Source: Arenicella chitinivorans (lineage in GTDB: Bacteria; Pseudomonadota; Gammaproteobacteria; Arenicellales; Arenicellaceae). From it: 64,000 bases of DNA. Position numbers and translations under genes: made by a program. Within the stretch, counting starts at the first letter, position 1. Each line of letters begins with the position of its first letter. The stretch spans positions 434,001-498,000 of the forward strand of contig NZ_BMXA01000002.1 of the NCBI RefSeq assembly GCF_014651515.1, in the 5' to 3' direction. The notes beneath the pieces were generated by a model, which ran no database searches, was not told the DNA's origin, and saw only the letters and a list, made by a program, of their open reading frames with translations. Positions 8,649 to 16,818 of the stretch are shown here, piece by piece.

Positions 8649-9296
8649 TTAGTCTATGATCTTCCAGTGAAGCGCTTCGGCGTGTGTGCGGAGGCGCTCA
8701 TCCGGTGTCACTGCAATGGGCACATCCGCTAGCTCAAGTAGGGGCAAGTCGTTGATTGAGTCACTGTAAAAATAGGTTGTTTCGGGCGTGATCTGGCGTG
8801 CCTCTAACCACTGTGTTAGACGGGTGACCTTGCCTTCGCGGAAGCAGGGAACGCCTTGTATGCGGCCCGTGTAGCGCCCATCTTTGAATTCCGCTTTGGT
8901 CGCCAGTAAATGTTCAACACCCAGACGTTCTGCAATCGGGCCGGTCACAAAGTCGTTTGTGGCGGTGATGATAACAATTTCGTCGCCTTGCGCTCGATGC
9001 TGAGCGATAAGCTCAGGTTTGCCGGATTCGATCATGGGCTCGATGATCGTTTGCATGTAATCGGCATGCCAGGCATGCAACTGGTCTAACGAGTTCTGTG
9101 TCAACGGTTGAAACTGAAAGGCGCAAAACTCATGAATATCTAGTGTGCCAGCGACGTATTGCTGATAAAAATAGTCTTGCTTTTGCCGCTGCTCTTCCGC
9201 ATCGACGACGCCAAGGTCGGCCAAATATAGCCCCCATGCGTGGTCACTGTCTCCATTAAGTAGGGTGTTGTCTAAGTCAAATAAGGCCAGTGCCAT
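8649..9296 (-). CDS. HAD-IB family hydrolase (SerB-like phosphatase)
   Basis: Starting at the ATG at 9296 (MALALFDLDNTLLNGDSDHA) the protein has 215 residues. HAD motif I is DLDNTLL, motif II is IVIITATNDF, and motif III/IV is a Lys in GKVTRL plus YFYSDSINDLPLLE. The SerB-like cap insert marks subfamily IB. Such enzymes dephosphorylate small phosphomonoesters (phosphoserine, histidinol phosphate, lysophosphatidic acid); the substrate here is unknown. The open frame continues 45 bases upstream, but MALALFDLD is the family start. It is divergent from rppH, as often seen in gammaproteobacteria. Confidence 0.87.
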   Translation of the reverse strand: MALALFDLDNTLLNGDSDHAWGLYLADLGVVDAEEQRQKQDYFYQQYVAGTLDIHEFCAFQFQPLTQNSLDQLHAWHADYMQTIIEPMIESGKPELIAQHRAQGDEIVIITATNDFVTGPIAERLGVEHLLATKAEFKDGRYTGRIQGVPCFREGKVTRLTQWLEARQITPETTYFYSDSINDLPLLELADVPIAVTPDERLRTHAEALHWKIID

Positions 9297-9413
9297 GTCG
9301 AACTCCTTAAGTTTACAGAATGCTGATTTAGTAATGCACAAATCACGGCGACTTGATTATAATGACCTAACCAAGCTTGGCATAGCGCCGATCGTATCTA
9401 ATCTCACTGAGGC

Positions 9414-9938
9414 ATGCAGAACTTCGAACCAATATTTGCCAATGATGGATACCGACCGAATGTAGGTATCATAATTTGTAACGACAAGGGGCAAGTTTTC
9501 TGGGCTCGACGTATTAATCAGGATGGTTGGCAATTCCCGCAGGGCGGAGTCAGCCGCAATGAAACTCTGATTGACGCGATGTACCGTGAGCTGGAAGAAG
9601 AAACTGGTCTAAAGCATGATCAAGTCCGACTCGTTGCGCACACCAAAGAATGGCTGCATTATGACTTACCACGTCGACTGTTACGTAATCAACGCCGTCG
9701 GGTGCAGCGCGCCAACCGCAAACAAATTCAATTTCGTGGGCAAAAACAAGTATGGTTCTTGCTAGAGCTGATCGAAGATGATTCTGCCGTGAACCTGGAG
9801 GCGGGCCAAGAAACACCGGAATTCGATTCATGGTGTTGGGTTGATATGCACCATGCCATTGATAATATTGTGGAATTTAAGAAAACGGTTTACAAGAAGG
9901 CACTAACTGAACTCCGCGAGTTCCTGCCAACCAACTAA
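9414..9938 (+). CDS. rppH: RNA pyrophosphohydrolase
   Basis: This Nudix hydrolase removes pyrophosphate from 5'-triphosphorylated mRNA and so opens the way for RNase E decay. GYRPNVGIIICNDKGQVFWA and the Nudix box GGVSRNETLIDAMYRELEEE (then TGL) match RppH. The RRLLRNQ segment and QKQVWFLLEL are further family marks. Its 174 residues match the family. The start MQNFEPIFANDGYRPN has a slightly longer N terminus than E. coli RppH. Confidence 0.94.
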   Translation: MQNFEPIFANDGYRPNVGIIICNDKGQVFWARRINQDGWQFPQGGVSRNETLIDAMYRELEEETGLKHDQVRLVAHTKEWLHYDLPRRLLRNQRRRVQRANRKQIQFRGQKQVWFLLELIEDDSAVNLEAGQETPEFDSWCWVDMHHAIDNIVEFKKTVYKKALTELREFLPTN

Positions 9939-9958
9939 TTGCCTGTTTGGATAATTGA

Positions 9959-11233
9959 ATGACGCTGTTTCAGACTGTTAAGCCTGCTGCGCTGACAATT
10001 TTTACCGCTGTATCGTTGTCGATCTGTGGATCTGTATCTGCGGAGTCTGGGCGGTCGCCGGCCCCCGCTGCACTCACGAAACTCTCGGTCGCCAAGACCA
10101 TTACCGAACATGCGCGTAAGAGTCGTTTCCCAACCAAGCTTCAATTTGAAGATGTGAATGGTGCGACTCAGACTGGTTACGTCAAATATACGTTCGACGA
10201 ATCTGTGCATGCGGAAATGGCGGACGTGTATCTGCGTTATCAGCCAGACTATGCCTGCTTTGTGGCCATCGATGTCGAGACCGGTGCCATCCTCAATCTG
10301 ACGAGCTTTATTAAATCGGACGAAAAATGGGACAATCTGGTGATGCGCGCCGATTATCCGGCGGCCTCAGTCTTCAAAATGGTGACTGCCGCGGCCGGGA
10401 TTGACTTGGGGAAAGTGTCCCCAGAGAGTGTGATCCCATTCAATGGCAAGTCCACTACCTTGTACAAAAGCCAGGTCTTGCGACACAAAACCACCAAATG
10501 GACGCGGACACCAACCTTTAAAGAGTCCTTTGCGAAGTCGGTGAACCCCGTGTTTGCACGACTCGGTATTGATAAGATTGGCGCCGCTAACCTACGAAGC
10601 TATGCCGAGCGTTTTGGTTTTGGTGCGCCTTTAAATAGCGACTTTATGTTGCCGGTGAGTCAGCTCGGTCTCAGTATGGAAGATAAGTGGGAAGTGGCGG
10701 AAGCGGCTTCAGGTTTCACCCGTGACATTACGTTGAGCCCGATTCACGCTGCGCAGATGGCAGCGACGATTGCCAACAATGGTCAGCTGGTTACACCGTA
10801 TATGGTGGACTCGGTGGTCAACGGCGATGGGATTGTTCTGTACCAAGCCGATACGGCCGAGCAGCAATCCACCCAAGTGGTCAAACCTAGCACCGCGAAA
10901 GCCCTTCGGTCGCTGATGAACGCTACCACACGCATCGGTTCAGCCCGCAAATCATTCCAGGGTTTGAACCGTTACAAGGTGTACCACGACATGCAGATCG
11001 GCGGCAAAACTGGCTCGCTTACCGGTGAATCCCCACGTGGTCGGCACGACTGGTTTGTCGGCTATGCAGAGAAAGACGGCCGCCAAGTCGCGTATGCATC
11101 ACTGATTATCAACAAGGAAAAATGGTACGTGCGCAGCGCTTACGTTGCACGCCAATTTATTTACCACTACTTCACCGAGCAAATGCAGGCTAAAGCAAAA
11201 GAAGGCGCCATGCAGACTGCGGTGGCAGAGTGA
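9959..11233 (+). CDS. Small penicillin-binding protein, transpeptidase domain only
   Basis: This 424-residue exported protein has a signal peptide (about 1-28, ending SVSA). It has a transpeptidase domain with SVFK at 137-140, SVN at 194-196 and KTG at 350-352, the three active-site motifs of penicillin-binding enzymes. It lacks a glycosyltransferase domain and the long class B pedestal seen in FtsI or PBP2. The substrate is probably peptidoglycan peptides in the periplasm. The role is unclear: a D,D-transpeptidase, a carboxypeptidase or a beta-lactam sensor-like protein are all possible. It follows rppH by 20 bp. Confidence 0.75.
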   Translation: MTLFQTVKPAALTIFTAVSLSICGSVSAESGRSPAPAALTKLSVAKTITEHARKSRFPTKLQFEDVNGATQTGYVKYTFDESVHAEMADVYLRYQPDYACFVAIDVETGAILNLTSFIKSDEKWDNLVMRADYPAASVFKMVTAAAGIDLGKVSPESVIPFNGKSTTLYKSQVLRHKTTKWTRTPTFKESFAKSVNPVFARLGIDKIGAANLRSYAERFGFGAPLNSDFMLPVSQLGLSMEDKWEVAEAASGFTRDITLSPIHAAQMAATIANNGQLVTPYMVDSVVNGDGIVLYQADTAEQQSTQVVKPSTAKALRSLMNATTRIGSARKSFQGLNRYKVYHDMQIGGKTGSLTGESPRGRHDWFVGYAEKDGRQVAYASLIINKEKWYVRSAYVARQFIYHYFTEQMQAKAKEGAMQTAVAE

Positions 11234-11272
11234 GTTGACGAGTAGCGCAAAAAACAGCTGCAAACTCTCCCC

Positions 11273-11659
11273 ATGAGTAGAAAATCGTTTTCAGAGTCGT
11301 TATTGATTACGGCTATTGCGTTTATTCCCATTTTAATAATTTCGGTCTTGAAAGAGTTCATTGATCCACGCCCTTTTTGGGTGTTCTACGATCATATTGA
11401 GTCGCTTTACTATTACACGTCGATCGACGTTGATAGAGGGTATTACACCTCACAGCGTTGATAACCCGGGTCCAACGGTACAGTTGTTGGGTGCAGGTTT
11501 GATATCGATTCTCGGCTCAGATCTGGGAACAACCTCAGCTAAATAGACTCAATTGGCGATATATTCAGTGTTGAATTGATTTTGTCGTTGACCTTGCTGG
11601 GCGCGATGCCATTTCTGTTAAGACTGCTGAAGCGGAAAATAACAAAGCTTGCATCGTAA
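11273..11659 (+). pseudogene. Decayed PAP2-phosphatase-like gene (tentative)
   Basis: A 62-codon frame (11273-11461) encodes one hydrophobic helix followed by VLKEFIDPRPFWVF, close to the K-x(n)-RPF signature after the first helices of PgpB/PAP2 phosphatases. In the same frame, after stops at 11459, 11462 and 11540, a second hydrophobic segment (11573-11659) reads GDIFSVELILSLTLLGAM and then a basic end. That resembles the last helix of the family. The SGH and SRxxxxxH catalytic motifs are absent. A small genuine membrane protein (11273-11461) is the alternative. Confidence 0.4.
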
Positions 11660-11684
11660 AGGTTGGATCAAGCGTACTTTAAGC

Positions 11685-12176
11685 TTAACCCCGGATCTTA
11701 TTTAATAACGACGTAGTCGAACGTTCAAATTGGAATGCGATGGAGTGCACTTGACCGCCGGCGGCTTGCACAATGTCGCCGCCAACAATGTCCTTAGGTT
11801 GCCAGTCACCGCCTTTGACTAGATGTTCCGGCTGCACCAATTTGATCAAATCGTAAGGTGTTTCCTGATCGAAGCTGACGACGGCATCGACGCACTCGAG
11901 GCTGGCTAATAGCGCCATCCGATCTTCAAGGTTGTTGATCGGCCGGTCATCGCCTTTGTTTTGGCGTTTGACCGACGCGTCACTGTTCACACCAACGATC
12001 AACGCAGCCCCCAAGTTACGTGCTTGTTCCAAGTACGTAGTATGGCCGCGATGCAGAATGTCAAAGCAGCCGTTCGTGAACACCAGTGGTCGTGGCAAAG
12101 ATTCCACCGCTTGGCGTATGGTGGCCTTATCCGCTTCAGGGTTGATAAGCTTGCGTTGGGTATTGACCGTGTGCAT
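11685..12176 (-). CDS. rfaE2: D-glycero-beta-D-manno-heptose 1-phosphate adenylyltransferase (split form)
   Basis: This 163-residue cytidylyltransferase-fold protein makes ADP-heptose for the LPS inner core. VFTNGCFDILHRGHTTYLEQ contains the HxGH nucleotide-binding site. VGVNSDASVKRQNKGDDRPI and the ERSTTSL end match RfaE domain II. In E. coli this is the C-terminal domain of bifunctional HldE; here the kinase domain is absent, so it is the two-gene version. It lies 13 bp downstream of dolP on the same strand and three genes below a GmhA-type isomerase, so the operon may couple two heptose steps. Confidence 0.92.
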   Translation of the reverse strand: MHTVNTQRKLINPEADKATIRQAVESLPRPLVFTNGCFDILHRGHTTYLEQARNLGAALIVGVNSDASVKRQNKGDDRPINNLEDRMALLASLECVDAVVSFDQETPYDLIKLVQPEHLVKGGDWQPKDIVGGDIVQAAGGQVHSIAFQFERSTTSLLNKIRG

Positions 12177-12189
12177 GAGACCTGAGGGC

Positions 12190-12822
12190 TTATTCTTCGT
12201 GATATTCGAACACTTTAACGACGCGTTTTACGCCGCGCACCGTACGTGCATATTCTACCGCATCGGTGGCTTCCGCACGGGTCACGATGCCCATCAAGTA
12301 AACGCTGCCGCGGGTTGTGACGACTTTCACGCGGTTTGCATCAAGGCCGGTTTTGAGTAACAGTCGACTTTTGACTTTGCTGCTGATCCAAGCATCATTG
12401 GTGCGTGTACCGAGGTCCGTCTTGCTGGTGATGGTGGTTTCATCGACCACCTGGCGCACACCCTGAATTTGCCCAAAACGTGCAACCAAGTCACGCTTGA
12501 TTGCTTCATTGTCAACTTCGCCAGTGGCTAGCAGGATGCCATTCCAAGATACTGGCTTCACGTGTGCGGCCTGACGGATTTCGTCACTGGAGACCAGAAT
12601 GTTGCGTGCCTTAATTTCAATCGCGCTGTCGTCAATGTATTCCCCGACGGTGCGGCGGTCATGGATGATGTCGACCGTGGTGACGGCCACCACACCAATC
12701 AGTGCTTCCACGCAGCCGCTCAATACGACAGCCATCATTAAACTGCTGCCAAGTGTGCGCAGGCGTCGGTTCCAAGTTCGACGAGTCGATCTGGAATGGC
12801 ATGAGGATGTGGCTTGCGGCAT
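12190..12822 (-). CDS. dolP: Outer-membrane lipoprotein with two BON domains, DolP (YraP)
   Basis: Starting at ATG 12822 the protein has 210 residues. A basic N region leads to the lipobox VVLSGC, with Cys37 as the predicted lipidated residue. It then has the DolP-specific DRRTVGEYIDD segment and two BON domains (about 55-125 and 135-205). The second contains VTTRGSVYLMGIVTRAEA and a GVKRVVKVFEY end. DolP helps outer membrane integrity and BAM function. Its position after the GmhA/DiaA gene is the conserved yraLMNOP order. Confidence 0.9.
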   Translation of the reverse strand: MPQATSSCHSRSTRRTWNRRLRTLGSSLMMAVVLSGCVEALIGVVAVTTVDIIHDRRTVGEYIDDSAIEIKARNILVSSDEIRQAAHVKPVSWNGILLATGEVDNEAIKRDLVARFGQIQGVRQVVDETTITSKTDLGTRTNDAWISSKVKSRLLLKTGLDANRVKVVTTRGSVYLMGIVTRAEATDAVEYARTVRGVKRVVKVFEYHEE

Positions 12823-12864
12823 AGTGGCTCCGGGTTGGGTCAGTTGAGTGGGCAACAAATACGA

Positions 12865-13437
12865 TTAGTCCAGAATATAGCTGTCAATGAGCTCGCACAG
12901 GCAGTGGATAATCAAGCCGTGCACTTCCTGAATTCGGGCGGTGACATCACCGGCGACCACCAGGTCGAAATCGGAGTCGGTCAGTAATGGACTCAATTTT
13001 CCTCCACCCTTGCCATTCAGGGCAACAACCGTGACTGATTTTTCATGCGCGATCTCGACCGCCTTCATGATATTGGCAGAATTCCCCGATGTGGTGATCA
13101 CCATCAGCACATCGCCGGCATTGCCCAGTGCGCTGACTTGTTTGGAAAAAACTTCGCTGTAGTCGTAGTCGTTACCAATCGAGGTCAGGGTAGAACCATC
13201 AGTAGTAAGTGCAATACCCGGCAGTTCGCGTCGCTCGCGTTTATACCTGTTGAGCAACTCAGATGATAAATGTTGCGCATCGGCCGCCGATCCGCCGTTA
13301 CCGCAGATCAGCAATTTGTTGCCCGTCTCAAAGCTGGCGTAAATGGCTTTTGCCGCCGCTTCGATCTGAGATTCGAGATGGATATTATTCAAGATGCTGG
13401 CTGCGCTTTCTTGAAAGTGTTGTGAAATTATCGACAT
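12865..13437 (-). CDS. gmhA: SIS-domain phosphoheptose isomerase GmhA / DnaA-initiator-associating DiaA family
   Basis: A 190-residue single SIS domain with CGNGGSAADAQHLSSELLNR, TTSGNSANIMKA and TARIQEVHGLIIHCLCELID. Two roles are known for near-identical folds. GmhA isomerises sedoheptulose 7-phosphate for LPS heptose, and DiaA binds DnaA to promote initiation. The locus position (lpoA-yraN-this-dolP) is where E. coli has diaA and Pseudomonas has gmhA. The neighbouring rfaE2 and the AADAQH/QEVH active-site residues favour a catalytic isomerase. Both roles remain possible. Confidence 0.85.
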   Translation of the reverse strand: MSIISQHFQESAASILNNIHLESQIEAAAKAIYASFETGNKLLICGNGGSAADAQHLSSELLNRYKRERRELPGIALTTDGSTLTSIGNDYDYSEVFSKQVSALGNAGDVLMVITTSGNSANIMKAVEIAHEKSVTVVALNGKGGGKLSPLLTDSDFDLVVAGDVTARIQEVHGLIIHCLCELIDSYILD

Positions 13438-13485
13438 GAGTAAACAAAATTGACGCCAAGGTTTGATGAGCTAAATCGACCGGTG

Positions 13486-13845
13486 TTAAAACGCATTTCG
13501 AATCCACTCAAACTCTGGCTGGTTGAGATTTCCGTTGACGCAGAGTATATCAAAACGGCAGGGACAGTCTGTATTTTTAGTCGCTTGCAGATAGTGTTCG
13601 GCTGCCCGGCGTAGTTTGGCTTGTTTGAATTGGTCGACGCTCTCCAATGCCCCACCAAAGTGGTTGTCGCGTCGATGTCGTACTTCGACGAATACCAAGT
13701 AGTCGAAGTGCATCATTATTAGGTCGAGCTCACCAACTTTGCAGAAGTAGTTACGTTCGACTAGCGTTAACCTGCGTTTGCGCAGGTATCTAACTGCCAG
13801 GTCTTCTGCGTGGTTTCCCGTCGCTCGGGTTCCAATTCGAATCAT
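13486..13845 (-). CDS. yraN: UPF0102 family protein YraN (nuclease-fold, unknown function)
   Basis: 119 residues with the family motifs GNHAEDLAVRYLRKRR, KVGELDLIMMHFDYLVFVEV (the ExD...D...ExK-like endonuclease core) and VDQFKQAKLRRAA. The fold is related to restriction/Holliday-junction nucleases, but no activity is established for this protein. It starts 56 bases inside the 3' end of lpoA in another frame, so translation is likely coupled. Confidence 0.9.
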   Translation of the reverse strand: MIRIGTRATGNHAEDLAVRYLRKRRLTLVERNYFCKVGELDLIMMHFDYLVFVEVRHRRDNHFGGALESVDQFKQAKLRRAAEHYLQATKNTDCPCRFDILCVNGNLNQPEFEWIRNAF

Positions 13846-15841
13846 TGTAAACTCCTTTTACATTTGAATTCAGGCTGTGATTACTGTTGTCAGACTCGAT
13901 GGGGCTTAAATCCATGCCTAGCGTGGCTTCTGGTTTGGCTTCGCCTTGCTCGAATTTGGCCCACACTGGTGTGTACACCGCTTCGCCGAATCGGTTGATC
14001 GATATCTGGCCGGTATTGCCATTGATGGCCAATTGGCCGGGGCCAGTCAGTGCGCGAAAATTGCCCGCGATTTCGTAGGCATCGCTGCCCATGGCAAACA
14101 ACATATTCAGCTGTCCGGCGTAGGGCGACACCTGGGCCGACTTTAACACCCATGGCATTACCGGAAACACCGTGTTGTCCAAATCCATGTTGTTGACGCT
14201 GTCTTGAATGCCGTTGAACACGCTGGAGGTGGCGTACACGGGTAAGCGGGTGCCAGTGAAAAAATTAATCTGTGGGCGCAACAAACGGCCTGTGTCGTCG
14301 TCCGCCAGCATAAAGATAAAATCAATGTCTTCGCGCTGATAGGGGGAAAACTCTGGGCGGTAACCCAACACCTGGCGCAGGCGATTGTAGCGATAGTTGC
14401 TCTGGTCGATCGCGAACAGTTGTTTTAGTTCCACGCTGTGATCGAACTGTTTGGGTGAGTAACGTGTGCTGGAGGTAATCTTGCCTCCGAGCGTTAACCA
14501 CTGCCGTTGAAACGCGCTGACGGTGCGCAGGCTGACTGCATCGTTGGGGGCGATGATTGCGGCGCTCAAGTGTCCGTCTTTCCAGGCGCGTTCAGCAACT
14601 TGCTTGCCTTCTTGCTCGGGGCCCATGGCAAACCGCGCCACACCGGAGGTCAGTGCGGCTTCGCCGCCTAGCAACAGGGTCGCGACACTACCATTAGCGA
14701 CAGCGCTAACCTGGTCGGCGTAGTCTCGTCCTAACGGCCCGATAATAAAGTCTGCGCCAGACTGGGCGGCGGCCGAGTAATACTGTACGGCTTGGTAAGG
14801 GTTGTCACCAATGTCGTAGAACACAAGATCCGGGCGATAGGATGAGTTGTTGGTTTCGTGCTGGAATTGTATGCCCTCTTTTACCGCTTGAGCAGCTTTG
14901 TTGAAGCGTGATGATATGGGCAGCAATACGGCGATCCGACGGGGTGAGTTGGCATTCCAGTTGGAACTAATCGCTTGCTTTTCGGTCACCGGCTCTTCGC
15001 GCCAACGATTGAATTGCTGTGGTTCGAGTGCGGCGCTACTGAGTTCACTGCCCAGGCTTTGCTCAAGTCGATTTCGAACTAATGGCCGTTGCGTAGCCGC
15101 GATCATTTGTTGCCGCGTTTCGACTGGTATTTGGTTAATGACTTGCCACAAATAGCGAGTGGTTTCGCTACGAGCAGCGCCAACCAGCGCACCTTCTCGC
15201 TCGATCAGGGCATGAATCGCAGATTCGTAGTTGCCCAGTGCTTGATGTGCTAGTGAACTGAGTAATAAGGCGTCGACCTGCTGCGTGGACAATCGTGGGC
15301 GTGTTGGAATCACAACTTGTTCAGGTTGTAACGGGTCTGACACCGTCGGTTCCACCGGGGGCAGATAGCTAATCACCGGCGCCAGTAATTGCAGTGTGTT
15401 CTGGTAGTCGCCCGATGCGTAGGTGATGTATGCGAGCACCACATTTTTACGATGGCTTTGCACCGTGTCGAGCTTGGCACCGTAAAGGGCATCTAGGGTT
15501 GATTGAGCTTGTGAGAAATCACTGGCCTGGATGTAGTATTCAGCGGCACTGAGGATGGCATTTGCGCGATTATCATTGTCGCTCTGTTGAGCCTGCTGTT
15601 CGTAGAATCGGGCTCGTGAATTATGCCGTTCGGATTCCATGTCTTCGGCAATCAGCGGGTCATTAACGAATCCATCATAACTGCCGGGTGGTAATGGGGC
15701 TGCGAATGGCTCGTCCTGCACGACATCCCGTGTTTCGACTTGCGCTGGATTATAGGTCGGTGTGGATGCGCAACTTGCCAGCAGTCCCAGGAGCGGGACA
15801 ATCATCAAGCTGTGTGTACAACGACGTAATTGAAGATGCAT
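13790..15841 (-). CDS. lpoA: Penicillin-binding protein activator LpoA (outer-membrane lipoprotein)
   Basis: This 683-residue lipoprotein has the signal ending LLGLLASC (lipidated Cys24). A TPR-like helical N-terminal domain (about 60-270) is followed by a periplasmic-binding-protein-like C-terminal domain (about 300-625). The C-terminal domain begins RRIAVLLPISSRFNKAAQAV and contains DFIIGPLGRDYADQV. LpoA stimulates PBP1A from the outer membrane. Size and locus match E. coli lpoA (yraM). It is divergent from rsmI with a 92-bp shared promoter region. Confidence 0.93.
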   Translation of the reverse strand: MHLQLRRCTHSLMIVPLLGLLASCASTPTYNPAQVETRDVVQDEPFAAPLPPGSYDGFVNDPLIAEDMESERHNSRARFYEQQAQQSDNDNRANAILSAAEYYIQASDFSQAQSTLDALYGAKLDTVQSHRKNVVLAYITYASGDYQNTLQLLAPVISYLPPVEPTVSDPLQPEQVVIPTRPRLSTQQVDALLLSSLAHQALGNYESAIHALIEREGALVGAARSETTRYLWQVINQIPVETRQQMIAATQRPLVRNRLEQSLGSELSSAALEPQQFNRWREEPVTEKQAISSNWNANSPRRIAVLLPISSRFNKAAQAVKEGIQFQHETNNSSYRPDLVFYDIGDNPYQAVQYYSAAAQSGADFIIGPLGRDYADQVSAVANGSVATLLLGGEAALTSGVARFAMGPEQEGKQVAERAWKDGHLSAAIIAPNDAVSLRTVSAFQRQWLTLGGKITSSTRYSPKQFDHSVELKQLFAIDQSNYRYNRLRQVLGYRPEFSPYQREDIDFIFMLADDDTGRLLRPQINFFTGTRLPVYATSSVFNGIQDSVNNMDLDNTVFPVMPWVLKSAQVSPYAGQLNMLFAMGSDAYEIAGNFRALTGPGQLAINGNTGQISINRFGEAVYTPVWAKFEQGEAKPEATLGMDLSPIESDNSNHSLNSNVKGVYNDSNWNPSDGKPRRRPGS

Positions 15842-15933
15842 TATGATGGTATTCCGATTATTCTCGACGCCTTGTTCTGTGCGCTGTGTTGGCGTGCGTC
15901 GATATCCAACTGTTTAAACGCGAAGTATACCGA

Positions 15934-16818
15934 GTGAATGACCCAATTAGCAAAGTAAGCGGCTCAAACTCCAGCCAAAACACCGTCGATTTAGGTTGTC
16001 TGCAGGTGGTTGCGACACCCATCGGAAATCTGGCGGACATTAGCCAGCGTGCACTCGATGTGCTGCGGTCCGCCGATCTGATCTTGGCAGAAGATACGCG
16101 GCATAGTAAACGGCTTTTGGCACACTTTGGGATTAACACGCCATTACGGTCTTGTCATGAGCATAACGAACGTGAATTAACCAATTGGGTGCAAGCGCAA
16201 TTAACCGCTGGGCAGCAGCTAGCGCTGATTAGTGATGCGGGCACGCCGTTGATCAGCGATCCAGGGTTTGTGTTGGTGCGAGCTTTGCGGGACTCGGGTC
16301 ATCAAGTGGTCACGGTGCCGGGGCCCAGCTCGATCATCGCAGCGTTGTCGATAGCCGGGTTGCCAACGGATCGCTTTGTGTTTGACGGATTTCTGCCGCC
16401 CAAGGCGCAGGCTAGACAAACTTCGCTGCGCGCGTACTTGCGCGAGCCTCGAACAGCGGTCCTGCTAGAGTCTTCACACCGTATCGTCGCGGCCGTGCGT
16501 GATATCGTCGCTGTGCTCGGGGATTCACGCCGAATCGTGTTGGCACGGGAGCTAACCAAGCGTTTTGAGACAGTTTTGGCTGGGACAGCCGCCGAGGTGT
16601 TGGCAACCTTAGAGTCTGATTCAGATCAGACCCGCGGCGAGTTCGTGTTGATGTTGGCGGGGGTTGTAATCAAGGGGGAAGACGATGCTCAAGTGAGTCG
16701 AATGCTGGATGTCATGTTAGCCGAATTACCCGTTAAGCAAGCAGCCGCTTTAGTAGCCAAACTGACCGGTCGGCGCAAAAATGATGTGTATCAACTCGCT
16801 TTGAGTCTCAAATCATGA
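15934..16818 (+). CDS. rsmI: 16S rRNA 2'-O-methyltransferase (C1402)
   Basis: The SAM-dependent methyltransferase modifies C1402 in the 30S decoding centre. Hallmarks are VVATPIGNLADISQRALDVL, LAEDTRHSKRLL, CHEHNERE, ISDAGTPLISDPGF and TVPGPSSIIAALS. The tail has GRRKNDVYQLAL. No ATG fits; the GTG at 15934 gives 294 residues, and a GTG at 15886 in the same frame is an alternative. It is divergent from lpoA, as in E. coli. The stop overlaps the next start by 4 bases. Confidence 0.93.
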   Translation: MNDPISKVSGSNSSQNTVDLGCLQVVATPIGNLADISQRALDVLRSADLILAEDTRHSKRLLAHFGINTPLRSCHEHNERELTNWVQAQLTAGQQLALISDAGTPLISDPGFVLVRALRDSGHQVVTVPGPSSIIAALSIAGLPTDRFVFDGFLPPKAQARQTSLRAYLREPRTAVLLESSHRIVAAVRDIVAVLGDSRRIVLARELTKRFETVLAGTAAEVLATLESDSDQTRGEFVLMLAGVVIKGEDDAQVSRMLDVMLAELPVKQAAALVAKLTGRRKNDVYQLALSLKS

